In this document: positions 1-8,395 of the stretch, in pieces
Layout: each line of letters begins with the position of its first letter
Numbering within the stretch: position 1 is the first letter of the stretch
Source of the DNA: an uncultured Brachyspira sp.
GTDB lineage: Bacteria; Spirochaetota; Brachyspiria; Brachyspirales; Brachyspiraceae
Direction: 5' to 3'
NCBI RefSeq assembly: GCF_944390845.1
Contig: NZ_CALXRM010000029.1
Span: forward strand, 1-37,758
DNA length: 37,758 nt
The notes under the pieces: model-generated
What the model was told of the DNA's origin: nothing
The model's input: the letters and a program-made list of their open reading frames with translations, nothing else
Database searches by the model: none
Made by a program: the position numbers and the translations under genes

Positions 1-2640
1 CCTTTTCTTAAACTTGATATATCTTTGAAAGTTTTAAGATTCTGTTCCAACATCACACTGTTATAGTTGGCATTATTTTGATCAAGTTTCTCGTCTATCT
101 TATTAGATATTTCTTCCTGCAATTTAGAAGTATTATCATCTACTTTATTATTTAAATTATTAATCAATTCTTCATATTTAGCATTATTTTGATTAATTGT
201 TTCGTTTACAGTGTTAACTAATTCTTCATTCTTTTTATTTAAATTTTCTTTTTCTTCCTCTAAGAATCTTGTTTGTTCTTCTTTTTGTGAGTCTAATTTA
301 GTATTTAAATTATTTATTAATTCATCATATTTAGCATTATTCTGAGCTATAGATTCGTTTAAACTTTCTTCTAAATCTTTCTGGCCTTTTCTTAAACTTG
401 ATATATCTTTGAAAGTTTTAAGATTCTGTTCCAACATCACACTGTTATAGTTGGCATTATTCTGTTCAAGTTTTTCGTCTATTTTATTAGATATTTCTTC
501 CTGCAATTTATTTATATTACCAGAATTTTCATCTACTTTTGAACCTAAATTATTAATCAATTCTTCGTACTTAGCATTGTTCTGATTAATTGTATCGTTT
601 ACATTGTTAACTAGTTCTTCGTTCTTCTTGTTAAGATTTTCTTTTTCTTCCTCTAAAACTCTTGTTTGTTCTTCTTTCTGTGAATCTAATTTAGTATTTA
701 AATTATTTATTAATTCATCATATTTGGCATTATTCTGAGCTATAGATTCGTTTAAACTTTCTTCTAAATCTTTCTGACCTTTTCTTAAACCGGATATCTC
801 TTTGAAAGTTTTTAAATTCTGCTCCAACATTACAATGTTATAGTTGGCATTATTTTGATCAAGTTTTTCATCTATCTTATTAGATATTTCTTCTTGTAAT
901 TTAGAAGTATTATCATCTACTTTATTATTTAAATTATTAATCAATTCTTCATATTTAGCATTATTCTGATTAATTGTTTCGTTTACATTGTTAACTAATT
1001 CTCCATTCTTTTTATTTAAATTTTCTTTTTCTTCCTCTAAGAATCTTGTTTGTTCTTCTTTTTGTGAGTCTAATTTAGTATTTAAATTATTTATTAATTC
1101 ATCATATTTAGCATTATTCTGAGCTATAGATTCGTTTAAACTTTCTTCTAAATCTTTCTGGCCTTTTCTTAAACTTGATATATCTTTGAAAGTTTTAAGA
1201 TTCTGTTCCAACATCACACTGTTATAGTTGGCATTATTTTGATCAAGTTTCTCGTCTATCTTATTAGATATTTCTTCCTGCAATTTAGAAGTATTATCAT
1301 CTACTTTATTATTTAAATTATTAATCAATTCTTCATATTTAGCATTATTTTGATTAATTGTTTCGTTTACAGTGTTAACTAATTCTTCATTCTTTTTATT
1401 TAAATTTTCTTTTTCTTCCTCTAAGAATCTTGTTTGTTCTTCTTTTTGTGAGTCTAATTTAGTATTTAAATTATTTATTAATTCATCATATTTAGCATTA
1501 TTCTGAGCTATAGATTCGTTTAAACTTTCTTCTAAATCTTTCTGGCCTTTTCTTAAACTTGATATATCTTTGAAAGTTTTAAGATTCTGTTCCAACATCA
1601 CACTGTTATAGTTGGCATTATTTTGATCAAGTTTCTCGTCTATCTTATTAGATATTTCTTCCTGCAATTTAGAAGTATTATCATCTACTTTTGTATTTAA
1701 ATTATTAATCAATTCTTCGTACTTAGCATTATTCTGATTAATTGTATCATTTACATTGTTTAATAATTCTTCGTTCTTCTTGTTAAGATTTTCTTTTTCT
1801 TCTTCTAGGAATCTAGTTTGTTCTTCTTTTTGTGAGTCTAATTTATTATTTAAATTGTTTATTAACTCATCATATTTTGCATTATTCTGACTGATAGATT
1901 CATTCAAACTTTCTTCTAAATCTTTTTGGCCTTTTCTTAAACTTGATATATCTTTGAAAGTTTTAAGATTCTGTTCCAACATCACACTGTTATAGTTGGC
2001 ATTATTTTGATCAAGTTTCTCGTCTATCTTATTAGATATTTCTTCCTGCAATTTAGAAGTATTATCATCTACTTTTGTATTTAAATTATTAATCAATTCT
2101 TCGTACTTAGCATTATTCTGATTAATTGTATCATTTACATTGTTTAATAATTCTTCGTTCTTCTTGTTAAGATTTTCTTTTTCTTCTTCTAGGAATCTAG
2201 TTTGTTCTTCTTTTTGTGAGTCTAATTTAGTATTTAAATTGTTTATTAACTCATCGTATTTAGCATTGTTTTGAGTAATTGCATCATTTACAGAATTATT
2301 TATATTTTCATTGATATTTGCTTCTAAATCTTTTTGACCTTTTCTTAAACTGGAAATTTCTTTGAAATTCTTAAGATTCTGCTCTAGCATTACATTATTA
2401 TAGTTAATGTTATTTTTTTCTATTTTTTCATCTATAGCATTAGATAATTCTTCTTGTAATTTATTAATATTTTCTTTTTCTTCTTCAAAAAATTTAATTT
2501 GTTCTTCTTTTTGCAAATCTAATTTATTGTCTAAATTATTTAATAGTTCATCATATTTTGCATTGTTTTGAGTAATTGCATCATTTACAGAATTATTTAT
2601 ATTCTCATTGATATTTGCTTCTAAATCTTTTTGACCTTTT
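1..2640 (-). repeat. In-frame 384-bp tandem repeat array (about seven units)
   Basis: Units begin at about 1, 385, 778, 1162, 1546, 1930 and 2338, with a first, shorter unit ending near 2635. Units near the gene start (2338-2640) are shorter and divergent. Inner units are nearly identical at DNA level: 1-461 matches 1162-1622 base for base by eye. Length changes between units are whole codons (297, 384, 393, 408 bp), so the array stays in frame and is under coding constraint. Confidence 0.9.
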
Positions 2641-2966
2641 CTTAAACCTGATATCTCTTTGAAAGTTTTTAAATTCTGCTCTAACATTACATTATTATAG
2701 TTAATGTTATTTTTTTCTATTTCTTCATCTATCTTTTCGTCTATAGTATTAGACAATTCATCTTTTAATTTATTTATATTGTCTTCATTTTCTTTTACTA
2801 CAATATCTTTGATAAACTTCTCCTGCTCCTCTGGAGTTTTATTTTCAGAAGAAACTAATTCTAAATTTTTCTCTAATTTCTCTATTCTTTCTGAAATATC
2901 ATTTTTTTTATTCACATCCTCAGAAGATTCCATTTGATTGTTAGTTATATCATTTGTTGTAGCCAT
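1..2966 (-). CDS. Giant tandem-repeat coiled-coil protein (5' part; C-terminus beyond window)
   Basis: The frame is open from an ATG at 2964-2966 to the left edge, 988 codons, so the protein is incomplete. AAGGA lies about 8 nt before the ATG. There is no signal peptide or membrane segment; the N-terminus (MATTNDITNNQMESS) looks cytoplasmic. After about 110 residues the anchor LRKGQKDLE recurs eight times, at about 2635, 2338, 1930, 1546, 1162, 778, 385 and 1. The spacings are 297, 408, 384, 384, 384, 393 and 384 bp, all multiples of three. Each 128-residue unit carries sub-repeats such as QNNAKYDELINNLN, QNNAKYEELINNLN and QNNANYNSVMLEQNLK, rich in Glu, Lys, Asn and Leu with heptad-like spacing, so a long parallel coiled coil is expected. 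I recognise no family. A filament, scaffold or tether role is inference from composition only. Confidence 0.85.
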   Translation of the reverse strand, partial: MATTNDITNNQMESSEDVNKKNDISERIEKLEKNLELVSSENKTPEEQEKFIKDIVVKENEDNINKLKDELSNTIDEKIDEEIEKNNINYNNVMLEQNLKTFKEISGLRKGQKDLEANINENINNSVNDAITQNNAKYDELLNNLDNKLDLQKEEQIKFFEEEKENINKLQEELSNAIDEKIEKNNINYNNVMLEQNLKNFKEISSLRKGQKDLEANINENINNSVNDAITQNNAKYDELINNLNTKLDSQKEEQTRFLEEEKENLNKKNEELLNNVNDTINQNNAKYEELINNLNTKVDDNTSKLQEEISNKIDEKLDQNNANYNSVMLEQNLKTFKDISSLRKGQKDLEESLNESISQNNAKYDELINNLNNKLDSQKEEQTRFLEEEKENLNKKNEELLNNVNDTINQNNAKYEELINNLNTKVDDNTSKLQEEISNKIDEKLDQNNANYNSVMLEQNLKTFKDISSLRKGQKDLEESLNESIAQNNAKYDELINNLNTKLDSQKEEQTRFLEEEKENLNKKNEELVNTVNETINQNNAKYEELINNLNNKVDDNTSKLQEEISNKIDEKLDQNNANYNSVMLEQNLKTFKDISSLRKGQKDLEESLNESIAQNNAKYDELINNLNTKLDSQKEEQTRFLEEEKENLNKKNGELVNNVNETINQNNAKYEELINNLNNKVDDNTSKLQEEISNKIDEKLDQNNANYNIVMLEQNLKTFKEISGLRKGQKDLEESLNESIAQNNAKYDELINNLNTKLDSQKEEQTRVLEEEKENLNKKNEELVNNVNDTINQNNAKYEELINNLGSKVDENSGNINKLQEEISNKIDEKLEQNNANYNSVMLEQNLKTFKDISSLRKGQKDLEESLNESIAQNNAKYDELINNLNTKLDSQKEEQTRFLEEEKENLNKKNEELVNTVNETINQNNAKYEELINNLNNKVDDNTSKLQEEISNKIDEKLDQNNANYNSVMLEQNLKTFKDISSLRK

Positions 2967-3153
2967 TAAAATATTCCTTGTTTTTAATTATAATGTAATA
3001 CTTTTAATAGTAAAAAATAAAAAATTAAACACTATAATAAAATATCGTCATCATTATATTTATAATTTAAAATCACATAAAAAATTATTGTTGATATAAA
3101 TTTATTTATGATTTATATATTAACAAAGCTTAATAAAGTTATAGAGGTAAAAA

Positions 3154-4551
3154 TTGGCAAAAGTATTAGGACAAACAACACCGCTAAAAATAATGTCTGG
3201 AATATATAAAAGCGGCAGACTTCATCATGCTTATCTTTTTTACGGAGATGAAGGAGTTGGAAAATTTGAAAGTGCTTTAAACTATGCTAAAGCTATTTTA
3301 TGCGAAAGAGGCAATGGAACATATTGCGATGAATGTAAATCATGTAAAATGATAGATCAATACAAACACCCAGATGTAATAGTTGCAGGCACTGATGAAA
3401 GATTCAGAAATGCTGAACTCTATTTTAATCAATATTTAGAATATAAATTACCTCATTTGTTCAATAATTTTTATTCAGCCTGCAGATCCATACTTTATAA
3501 AGTTGAATCTATGCTTTTTGACAGCTATGATAACTACCCTTCAAGCGAACCTAAAGAATATATGCTTGGGAGTAAAAAAGAAAGTTCAAGATATGCATTA
3601 ATAGAACCTTATTATTTAGCTGTTAATTATACTTTAAACGAATTAAATCCGGATAATGTTGATTTTATAGACTCAATATTTAGAAATAAATCAAAAGAAG
3701 CATTAAATATAGTGAAAAATAAAGGCGGAAAGAAAAAAATTAGTATAGAAGGCGATTTTTTTGAAGCTTTAAAAAAAATACATTATAATATAATACATAC
3801 GGTAATTCCGTTAGATACAGTAAGAAATATTATAGAGATTACTTACAGAAAGCCGAGAATATCACATAAGAGAATTGTCATCATTGAAGGAATAGAATTG
3901 ATGGATAAAAGGGCTCCTAATATATTTTTACGTACTTTAGAAGAGCCTTCAGACAATAATATATTCATTCTAATAACTTCTGATGCTAATAAACTGGTTC
4001 AGGACGGCATGAAGCCTTTACGATCCCGTATGATGGAATTAAAATTTTCTTCTTTATCAGAAAATACTTTAAGATCCATATTAATGAAGAGATTAAGGCT
4101 AAATGAAGAAAAAACTGCCCTTGCACTGGAAAATTCTTATGGAAGTGTTGCTAAAGCTATAAAATATGTACTTGACAAAAAATCAAATACAAGCGATAAT
4201 ATATACAAAGTATTGTTATCTTTTATGGAAGCTGTTTTAAATAACAATCCTTCTCAAATAGCCTCATTAACTACATTGCTTAGTGACGGAGATTATGAGA
4301 TCGTTGATACTTTTAGAGAAACGATTAATATTTTAAAGAAGCACCTAGAAGATAAATATCTTGAAGTAGAAAATAGAGATTATATATTTCCAGGTTCTAT
4401 TTCAGATGAAAGTATTGTATGGACTATTGATGAATTAGATTCTACAATCAATACTCTAATTAATACAAATACTCAACCAAAAATGCTGCTTTATAAAACT
4501 TTAGGCAACATTTATATGTGGTTACACAATTATAATAATAAAAACTTATAG
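3154..4551 (+). CDS. holB: DNA polymerase III delta'-like clamp-loader ATPase with a large insertion
   Basis: A clamp-loader AAA+ subunit that would help load the sliding clamp at the replication fork. Seen in the 465-residue product: the HHAYLFYGDEGVGK segment with the P-loop at residues 31-37, a four-cysteine zinc module (C50, C58, C61, C64), a Walker-B-like strand KRIVIIEGIELMD at about 239-251, FLRTLEEPSDNNIFILITSD at 258-277, and the arginine pair of LRSR near 289-292 where delta' proteins have their SRC motif. Residues about 82-215 are an extra segment between the zinc module and the Walker-B region; delta' proteins are usually about 310-340 residues. The start is TTG at 3154, preceded by GAGG with about 7 nt spacing. 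It is probably co-transcribed with the secreted-protein gene 9 nt downstream. A DnaX-type subunit is less likely because of size and motif layout. Confidence 0.8.
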   Translation: MAKVLGQTTPLKIMSGIYKSGRLHHAYLFYGDEGVGKFESALNYAKAILCERGNGTYCDECKSCKMIDQYKHPDVIVAGTDERFRNAELYFNQYLEYKLPHLFNNFYSACRSILYKVESMLFDSYDNYPSSEPKEYMLGSKKESSRYALIEPYYLAVNYTLNELNPDNVDFIDSIFRNKSKEALNIVKNKGGKKKISIEGDFFEALKKIHYNIIHTVIPLDTVRNIIEITYRKPRISHKRIVIIEGIELMDKRAPNIFLRTLEEPSDNNIFILITSDANKLVQDGMKPLRSRMMELKFSSLSENTLRSILMKRLRLNEEKTALALENSYGSVAKAIKYVLDKKSNTSDNIYKVLLSFMEAVLNNNPSQIASLTTLLSDGDYEIVDTFRETINILKKHLEDKYLEVENRDYIFPGSISDESIVWTIDELDSTINTLINTNTQPKMLLYKTLGNIYMWLHNYNNKNL

Positions 4552-4560
4552 GAGTTATAC

Positions 4561-5613
4561 ATGAAAAAACTATTTCTTGTATTAAGCGTAATGATTCTAG
4601 CGTTAAGCCCAGTATACGCTCAGGATGAAACTACAGCAGATGCTACTGCTACAACAGAAACTGCTACTACTGAAACTACTACTACTGAGAATCAAGAATC
4701 ATCAGAAAGTGTTGATACAGTAAATGAAATCACACCTTTTGCACCTTCTTTTACTGATTTAAGAAATACTGACGATGTTGCTCTTGATAAAGAATACAAT
4801 CTTCTTCAAACTAATCTTACTAAAATTAAAGAAGATTATCTTTTCAGAGTACTTTACAAAGCTAATAAAATATTAGAGCGTTATACTAACGTTAATTTCA
4901 CTGATACTAATGAAATGTTCTATAATGCTGTTTATTATTATGACTTAGTAGCTAAACCTTTAGCTGGTGATAATAATGTTGACATAGCTCTTCATGAATT
5001 AGACAAATGTTTCAAACTTTATGATGACATCAAACCTATATATGAAATACTTGGAAAAACTAATGAATTAATACAATCTGATTATGAATTAAATCTTTAT
5101 GCTGGTATTTTCAATCTTTTCAAAGGTACTGCTGGTTACTACGCTAAAAGCAGATATCATTTAATGAATGCTTTATTAAATGAAAGTGCTGCAAAAAGCG
5201 ACACTACTAACTTAATAATGTTAAATACTTATTTAGCTGGTGTTAACTATAACTTAGCTACAATCAATCAAAACAGCGATGTTAGCAAAGTTTATTTCTT
5301 AAATGAAATGTTCAATAACCTTTGGGATTTAACAACTTTAAAAACTACTGATGAAAACATCAAAACTGCTAAATATAAATTATTAATAACTAAATACCAT
5401 AAAATACTTTACACTACTTCTGATAGATTTAGAACTACATATTCTAAATACTATGATGAATTAGGTTTCGTTTATGGTCAAACTGAAGATGAAATATTAA
5501 GCAGAGAAGTTAGACCTGTTTACAGAGATTACGAAAATGAAGCTGCTAACCCAGCTGATGCTCCTGCTGAAACAACTACTGATACTGCAGAAACAACTGA
5601 AACAGCTAATTAA
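4561..5613 (+). CDS. Exported protein of unknown function with Thr/Glu-rich ends
   Basis: 350 residues. The N-terminus MKKLFLVLSVMILALSPVYAQ is a clear Sec signal peptide with a cleavage site after AYA or AYAQ, so the product should be periplasmic or at the cell surface. A low-complexity Thr/Glu/Ala stretch (about 22-50) follows, then a long mostly helical region, then a second Ala/Glu/Thr tail (about 330-350). No cysteine follows the signal, so it is not a lipoprotein. Codons lean to AAC, GCT and CTT, as in the sodA and mgl genes nearby, suggesting high expression. It starts 9 nt after the clamp-loader gene with AGGAG before the ATG, and a strong terminator follows. I do not recognise the family. 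Confidence 0.8.
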   Translation: MKKLFLVLSVMILALSPVYAQDETTADATATTETATTETTTTENQESSESVDTVNEITPFAPSFTDLRNTDDVALDKEYNLLQTNLTKIKEDYLFRVLYKANKILERYTNVNFTDTNEMFYNAVYYYDLVAKPLAGDNNVDIALHELDKCFKLYDDIKPIYEILGKTNELIQSDYELNLYAGIFNLFKGTAGYYAKSRYHLMNALLNESAAKSDTTNLIMLNTYLAGVNYNLATINQNSDVSKVYFLNEMFNNLWDLTTLKTTDENIKTAKYKLLITKYHKILYTTSDRFRTTYSKYYDELGFVYGQTEDEILSREVRPVYRDYENEAANPADAPAETTTDTAETTETAN

Positions 5614-5633
5614 TTATATTTAATATAACAAAT

Positions 5634-5672
5634 AAAGGCATGCCAAATTAATTTTTGGTATGCCTTTATTTT
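5634..5672 (+). terminator. Rho-independent terminator after the exported-protein gene
   Basis: AAAGGCATGCCAAA pairs with TTTGGTATGCCTTT (14-bp stem with one G-U pair) around a short AT loop, followed by a T-rich run. It separates the clamp-loader operon from sodA. Confidence 0.85.
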
Positions 5673-5721
5673 ATTAACAGTAATTTTTATCAATAAGATA
5701 TAAATATTATTTAATAAATAC

Positions 5722-5750
5722 TTGACATTAATTGAAAAAAGGTTTATTAT
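5722..5750 (+). promoter_or_regulatory. Sigma-70 promoter of sodA
   Basis: TTGACA at 5722-5727 is a perfect -35 box, a 17-bp spacer follows, and TATTAT at 5745-5750 is a good -10. The RNA should begin near 5757, leaving a short leader of about 23 nt that contains the sequence AAATGAAGGAG at 5761-5771, which includes the ribosome-binding site. Confidence 0.8.
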
Positions 5751-5779
5751 TAAAACAATAAAATGAAGGAGTAAAATAT

Positions 5780-6376
5780 ATGTTTGAATTAATGAAACTA
5801 CCTTATGGTAAAGAAGACTTAGCTCCATATATGTCTTCAAATACATTAGATTTCCATCATGGAAAACACTTAAATACTTATGTTACAACTCTTAACGACT
5901 TAGTATCTAAAGATGCTTCTTTACAAGGAAAAAGCATTGAAGAATTAATCACTTTATCACATAACAATGCTGATAAACAAGCAGTGTTTAATAATGCTGG
6001 TCAAGTTTATAACCATGAAGAATTCTTCAAAATGCTTAAAAAAGATGTTGCTATACCTGCTGAAGTAAAATCAAAAATCGAAGCTGATTTCGGTTCTTTC
6101 GATGCTTTCAAAGAAGCTTTCACTACTGGCGGTAAAACTCAATTCGGTTCTGGCTGGGTTTGGCTTGTAATTAATAACGGTAAATTAGAAGTTAGAAAAT
6201 ATGCTAACGCTATGAACCCTGTTGCTGACAAAGTACATGGTGTTTTAACTTGTGACGTTTGGGAACATGCTTACTACTTAGATTATCAAAACAGAAGACC
6301 TGATTTCTTAACTACTTTTGTTGATCATTTAGTAAACTGGGACTATGTTGCTGAAAGAATTAAACTTGCTAAATAA
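5780..6376 (+). CDS. sodB: Iron-type superoxide dismutase
   Basis: Converts superoxide to hydrogen peroxide and oxygen in the cytoplasm. The 198-residue length is normal. Metal ligands are visible at H26 (DFHHGKH), H79 (YNHEEFF), D159 and H163 (CDVWEHAYYLDY). Iron preference is suggested by Gln75 in NNAGQVYNH, where Mn enzymes usually carry Gly, and by the LTCDVWEHAYY motif; cambialistic use cannot be excluded. AAGGAG lies 9 nt before the ATG. Rubrerythrin follows 44 nt downstream, forming an oxygen-defence pair that fits an aerotolerant anaerobe. Its leader is complementary over 9 consecutive bases to the candidate small RNA at 9709-9717. Confidence 0.95.
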   Translation: MFELMKLPYGKEDLAPYMSSNTLDFHHGKHLNTYVTTLNDLVSKDASLQGKSIEELITLSHNNADKQAVFNNAGQVYNHEEFFKMLKKDVAIPAEVKSKIEADFGSFDAFKEAFTTGGKTQFGSGWVWLVINNGKLEVRKYANAMNPVADKVHGVLTCDVWEHAYYLDYQNRRPDFLTTFVDHLVNWDYVAERIKLAK

Positions 6377-6407
6377 TTTAGTTTGACTAATTATTTATAA
6401 ATTTTTT
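6370..6407 (+). terminator. Weak hairpin with U-run between sodB and rubrerythrin
   Basis: TAAATAATTTAG and CTAATTATTTA can pair with one bulge, overlapping the sodB stop codon, and a run of seven T follows at 6402-6408. The stem is all A-T apart from one G-C pair, so it may act as a partial terminator or attenuator rather than a full stop. Confidence 0.4.
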
Positions 6408-6420
6408 TAGGAGAATTAAA

Positions 6421-6957
6421 ATGAAGGATTTAAAAGGTACAAAAACAGAAAAAAACTTAAATGAAGCTTTTGCTGGCGAATCTATGGCTAGAAACAAATA
6501 CACTTATTTCGCTAGTGTAGCAAGAAATGAAGGTTATGAGCAAATTGCTGCTATATTCCTTGAAACAGCTGAAAATGAAAGAGAACATGCTAAAATACAC
6601 TTCAAATATCTTAATGGTATAGGTGATACACTTCAAAACTTACAAGCTGCTTGGGAAGGTGAAAACGAAGAATACGAAAATATGTACCCAAGAATGGCTA
6701 AAGAAGCTACTGAAGAAGGTTTTGAAGAAATCGCTCGTTCTATGAAATTAATTGGTGATGTTGAAAAAGAACACAGAGAAAGATATGCTAAATTAAGAGA
6801 AGCTGTTAAAAACGGAAGCGTTTTCAAAAAAGCTACTAAAGTTCAATGGAAATGTAGAAACTGCGGTTTCATCGTTGAAAGTGAAGAAGCTCCTGAACTT
6901 TGCCCAGTTTGTAAACATGCTAAAAAATTCTTTGAAGTACGTGTTGAAAACTTCTAA
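6421..6957 (+). CDS. rbr: Rubrerythrin
   Basis: A diiron peroxidase that reduces hydrogen peroxide to water in anaerobes, taking electrons through its rubredoxin domain. The 178 residues show the four-helix ferritin-like domain (about 1-135) with diiron motifs E20, E53-x-x-H56 (EREH), E95-x-x-E98 and E115-x-x-H118 (EKEH). A C-terminal rubredoxin-like iron centre follows with C145, C148, C161 and C164 (CRNC and CPVC). AGGAG precedes the ATG. Located directly after FeSOD, it would remove the peroxide made by the dismutase. Codon use points to strong expression. A strong terminator follows. Confidence 0.95.
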   Translation: MKDLKGTKTEKNLNEAFAGESMARNKYTYFASVARNEGYEQIAAIFLETAENEREHAKIHFKYLNGIGDTLQNLQAAWEGENEEYENMYPRMAKEATEEGFEEIARSMKLIGDVEKEHRERYAKLREAVKNGSVFKKATKVQWKCRNCGFIVESEEAPELCPVCKHAKKFFEVRVENF

Positions 6958-6990
6958 TTATTAATGAAATTATTTTAAAGAATTTAAATA

Positions 6991-7014
6991 GGGGGAAATA
7001 TTTCCCCCTTTTTT
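6991..7014 (+). terminator. Terminator after rubrerythrin
   Basis: GGGGGAAATATTTCCCCC is a perfect 18-nt palindrome followed by T6. It could also stop transcription of the convergent gene ending at 7029, although the T-run on the minus side is poor. Confidence 0.85.
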
Positions 7015-7028
7015 ATTATTTTATGTTT

Positions 7029-8108
7029 TTATTTTTTTAAGACAAATGATGAAAATACGTCAAATATTATAGGGTCTATCTTAACATCTTTATCTAAATA
7101 ATTCTCTTTCATCACTTCTAAAGCCTTATTATAATCTAATATCTCTTTATTTGAATACGCTATATTGTCAAATAGATTAACTATTTCAAGTACCTTAGAA
7201 GGAAAATATGATATGCTGCTCAATTTTAAAGCATCATTATAATCAAAACTAATAACATAATTAGGACTTAAAAATGGTTTTCTGTTTATAACGCTATTAT
7301 AGTAATTTAAAAATATTCCATGTCCATGTCCGTAATATTCATTATGTAATCCAACTATTAATGATACTTCATCATTATATTTTATAAAATGCTTCAAATA
7401 TGAATAGCATTTCATATTACTGCATTCGTTTAAAGCTTTTAAATTAACTATATCATACCAAAAAGCAGCTATAGAAATATTAACTATCTCATTAAATAAA
7501 ATCTCTCTTAAACCATGTTTATACACATGCTCTAGTTGAGATATATTCTTTTTTATATGAAATTTTTTAAATATATTCTTATAATATTTTAAATACTTGT
7601 CCTTAAAGTTATTTCTAACATCAAGAACCAAGTTATTATTTATACTATCATTATAATACTTGATAAAGTTTATAATATTGAAAAATACCCTATTAGAATG
7701 CGATATACTGTCATTATTTTTTAATGCCTCAATATTATCAAAATCGATATTCTCATTCTTTATATTTATTAAAAGTCTTACTATAATTTTTAAAGAATAA
7801 TCTATAAGCTGTTTTGAATATTTTAATTGCTTTATAAATGATAAATCCTTCTCCTTTATGCTTTCCATACATTTTATCAAATCAATTCTAGCAATCAAAG
7901 AAAGCTTCATCAATATACCAACAATATTATTTATATCATCTTCAGATATACTCTCATATTGTTTTTTTTCAATAATTTTTACTTCTTCCATTATTGACAA
8001 TAAAATATCATTCAATTTACTATTTATAAACTCTCCAAAAATAATATTGTCTTCTTCTACATACTTTCTGTACATACTAAATACATCATCTTTCATCATA
8101 ACTGTCAT
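7029..8108 (-). CDS. Degenerate HD-GYP-like protein (probably non-catalytic)
   Basis: 359 residues, clearly paralogous over its last two thirds to the HD-GYP-like protein at 12733-14172: shared HSNRVF (H137 here), AAFWxDI, LHxEYYGxGxGIF and SYFPxKVLEI blocks in the same order. HD-GYP domains hydrolyse cyclic di-GMP using metal-bound His/Asp residues. Here the HD pair reads YD (218-219), the HHE motif reads HNE (255-257), GYP reads GHG, the mid-domain His is Tyr235 and the late Asp is Asn311. With most metal ligands gone, catalysis is unlikely; a ligand-sensing or partner-binding role is inferred. No membrane segment. The start is set by a strong AAGGAGG 7 nt upstream. Confidence 0.7.
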   Translation of the reverse strand: MTVMMKDDVFSMYRKYVEEDNIIFGEFINSKLNDILLSIMEEVKIIEKKQYESISEDDINNIVGILMKLSLIARIDLIKCMESIKEKDLSFIKQLKYSKQLIDYSLKIIVRLLINIKNENIDFDNIEALKNNDSISHSNRVFFNIINFIKYYNDSINNNLVLDVRNNFKDKYLKYYKNIFKKFHIKKNISQLEHVYKHGLREILFNEIVNISIAAFWYDIVNLKALNECSNMKCYSYLKHFIKYNDEVSLIVGLHNEYYGHGHGIFLNYYNSVINRKPFLSPNYVISFDYNDALKLSSISYFPSKVLEIVNLFDNIAYSNKEILDYNKALEVMKENYLDKDVKIDPIIFDVFSSFVLKK

Positions 8109-8310
8109 AATCCAACCTCCTTAAAGAAAAATAGTAAATTTCCTTTACATTTATAATATAATATAATATATTATAGGAATTTTGTAAATATAATTTACTA
8201 ACAAATTAATGTTTTATAAATATTTTTTACAATATTTATAATTAATACAATACATTTCCTACATAAATAGATAGTATAACAAAAAATTATAATTAAAATA
8301 TAAAAAATAA

Positions 8311-8339
8311 TTGCAATTAAAGTACTTTTACTATAGAAT
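8311..8339 (+). promoter_or_regulatory. Probable sigma-70 promoter of guaB
   Basis: TTGCAA at 8311-8316, a 17-bp spacer and TAGAAT at 8334-8339. The implied start near 8346 gives a leader of about 50 nt. No purine-riboswitch-like structure is seen in this leader. Confidence 0.6.
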
Positions 8340-8395
8340 AGTTTATCAAAATATCTATATATCAAATCATATCTAATAAAAAAGAGGAAAAATTT

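Noticed and set aside
1-2640. Regular long repeats as a CRISPR array
   Set aside because: The period is 384 bp, the whole array is one open reading frame, and there is no short repeat/unique spacer pattern.
2704-2937. 77-codon plus-strand ORF
   Set aside because: It is antisense to the start of the coiled-coil gene; its Ser/Phe/Ile-rich product is typical of a shadow frame.
5610-5846. 78-codon minus-strand ORF over the sodB promoter
   Set aside because: It spans a terminator, a promoter and the sodB start; no ribosome-binding site and shadow-like composition.
8346-8395. Purine riboswitch before guaB
   Set aside because: The leader is about 50 nt, with no three-way-junction-like pairing or conserved loop motifs.
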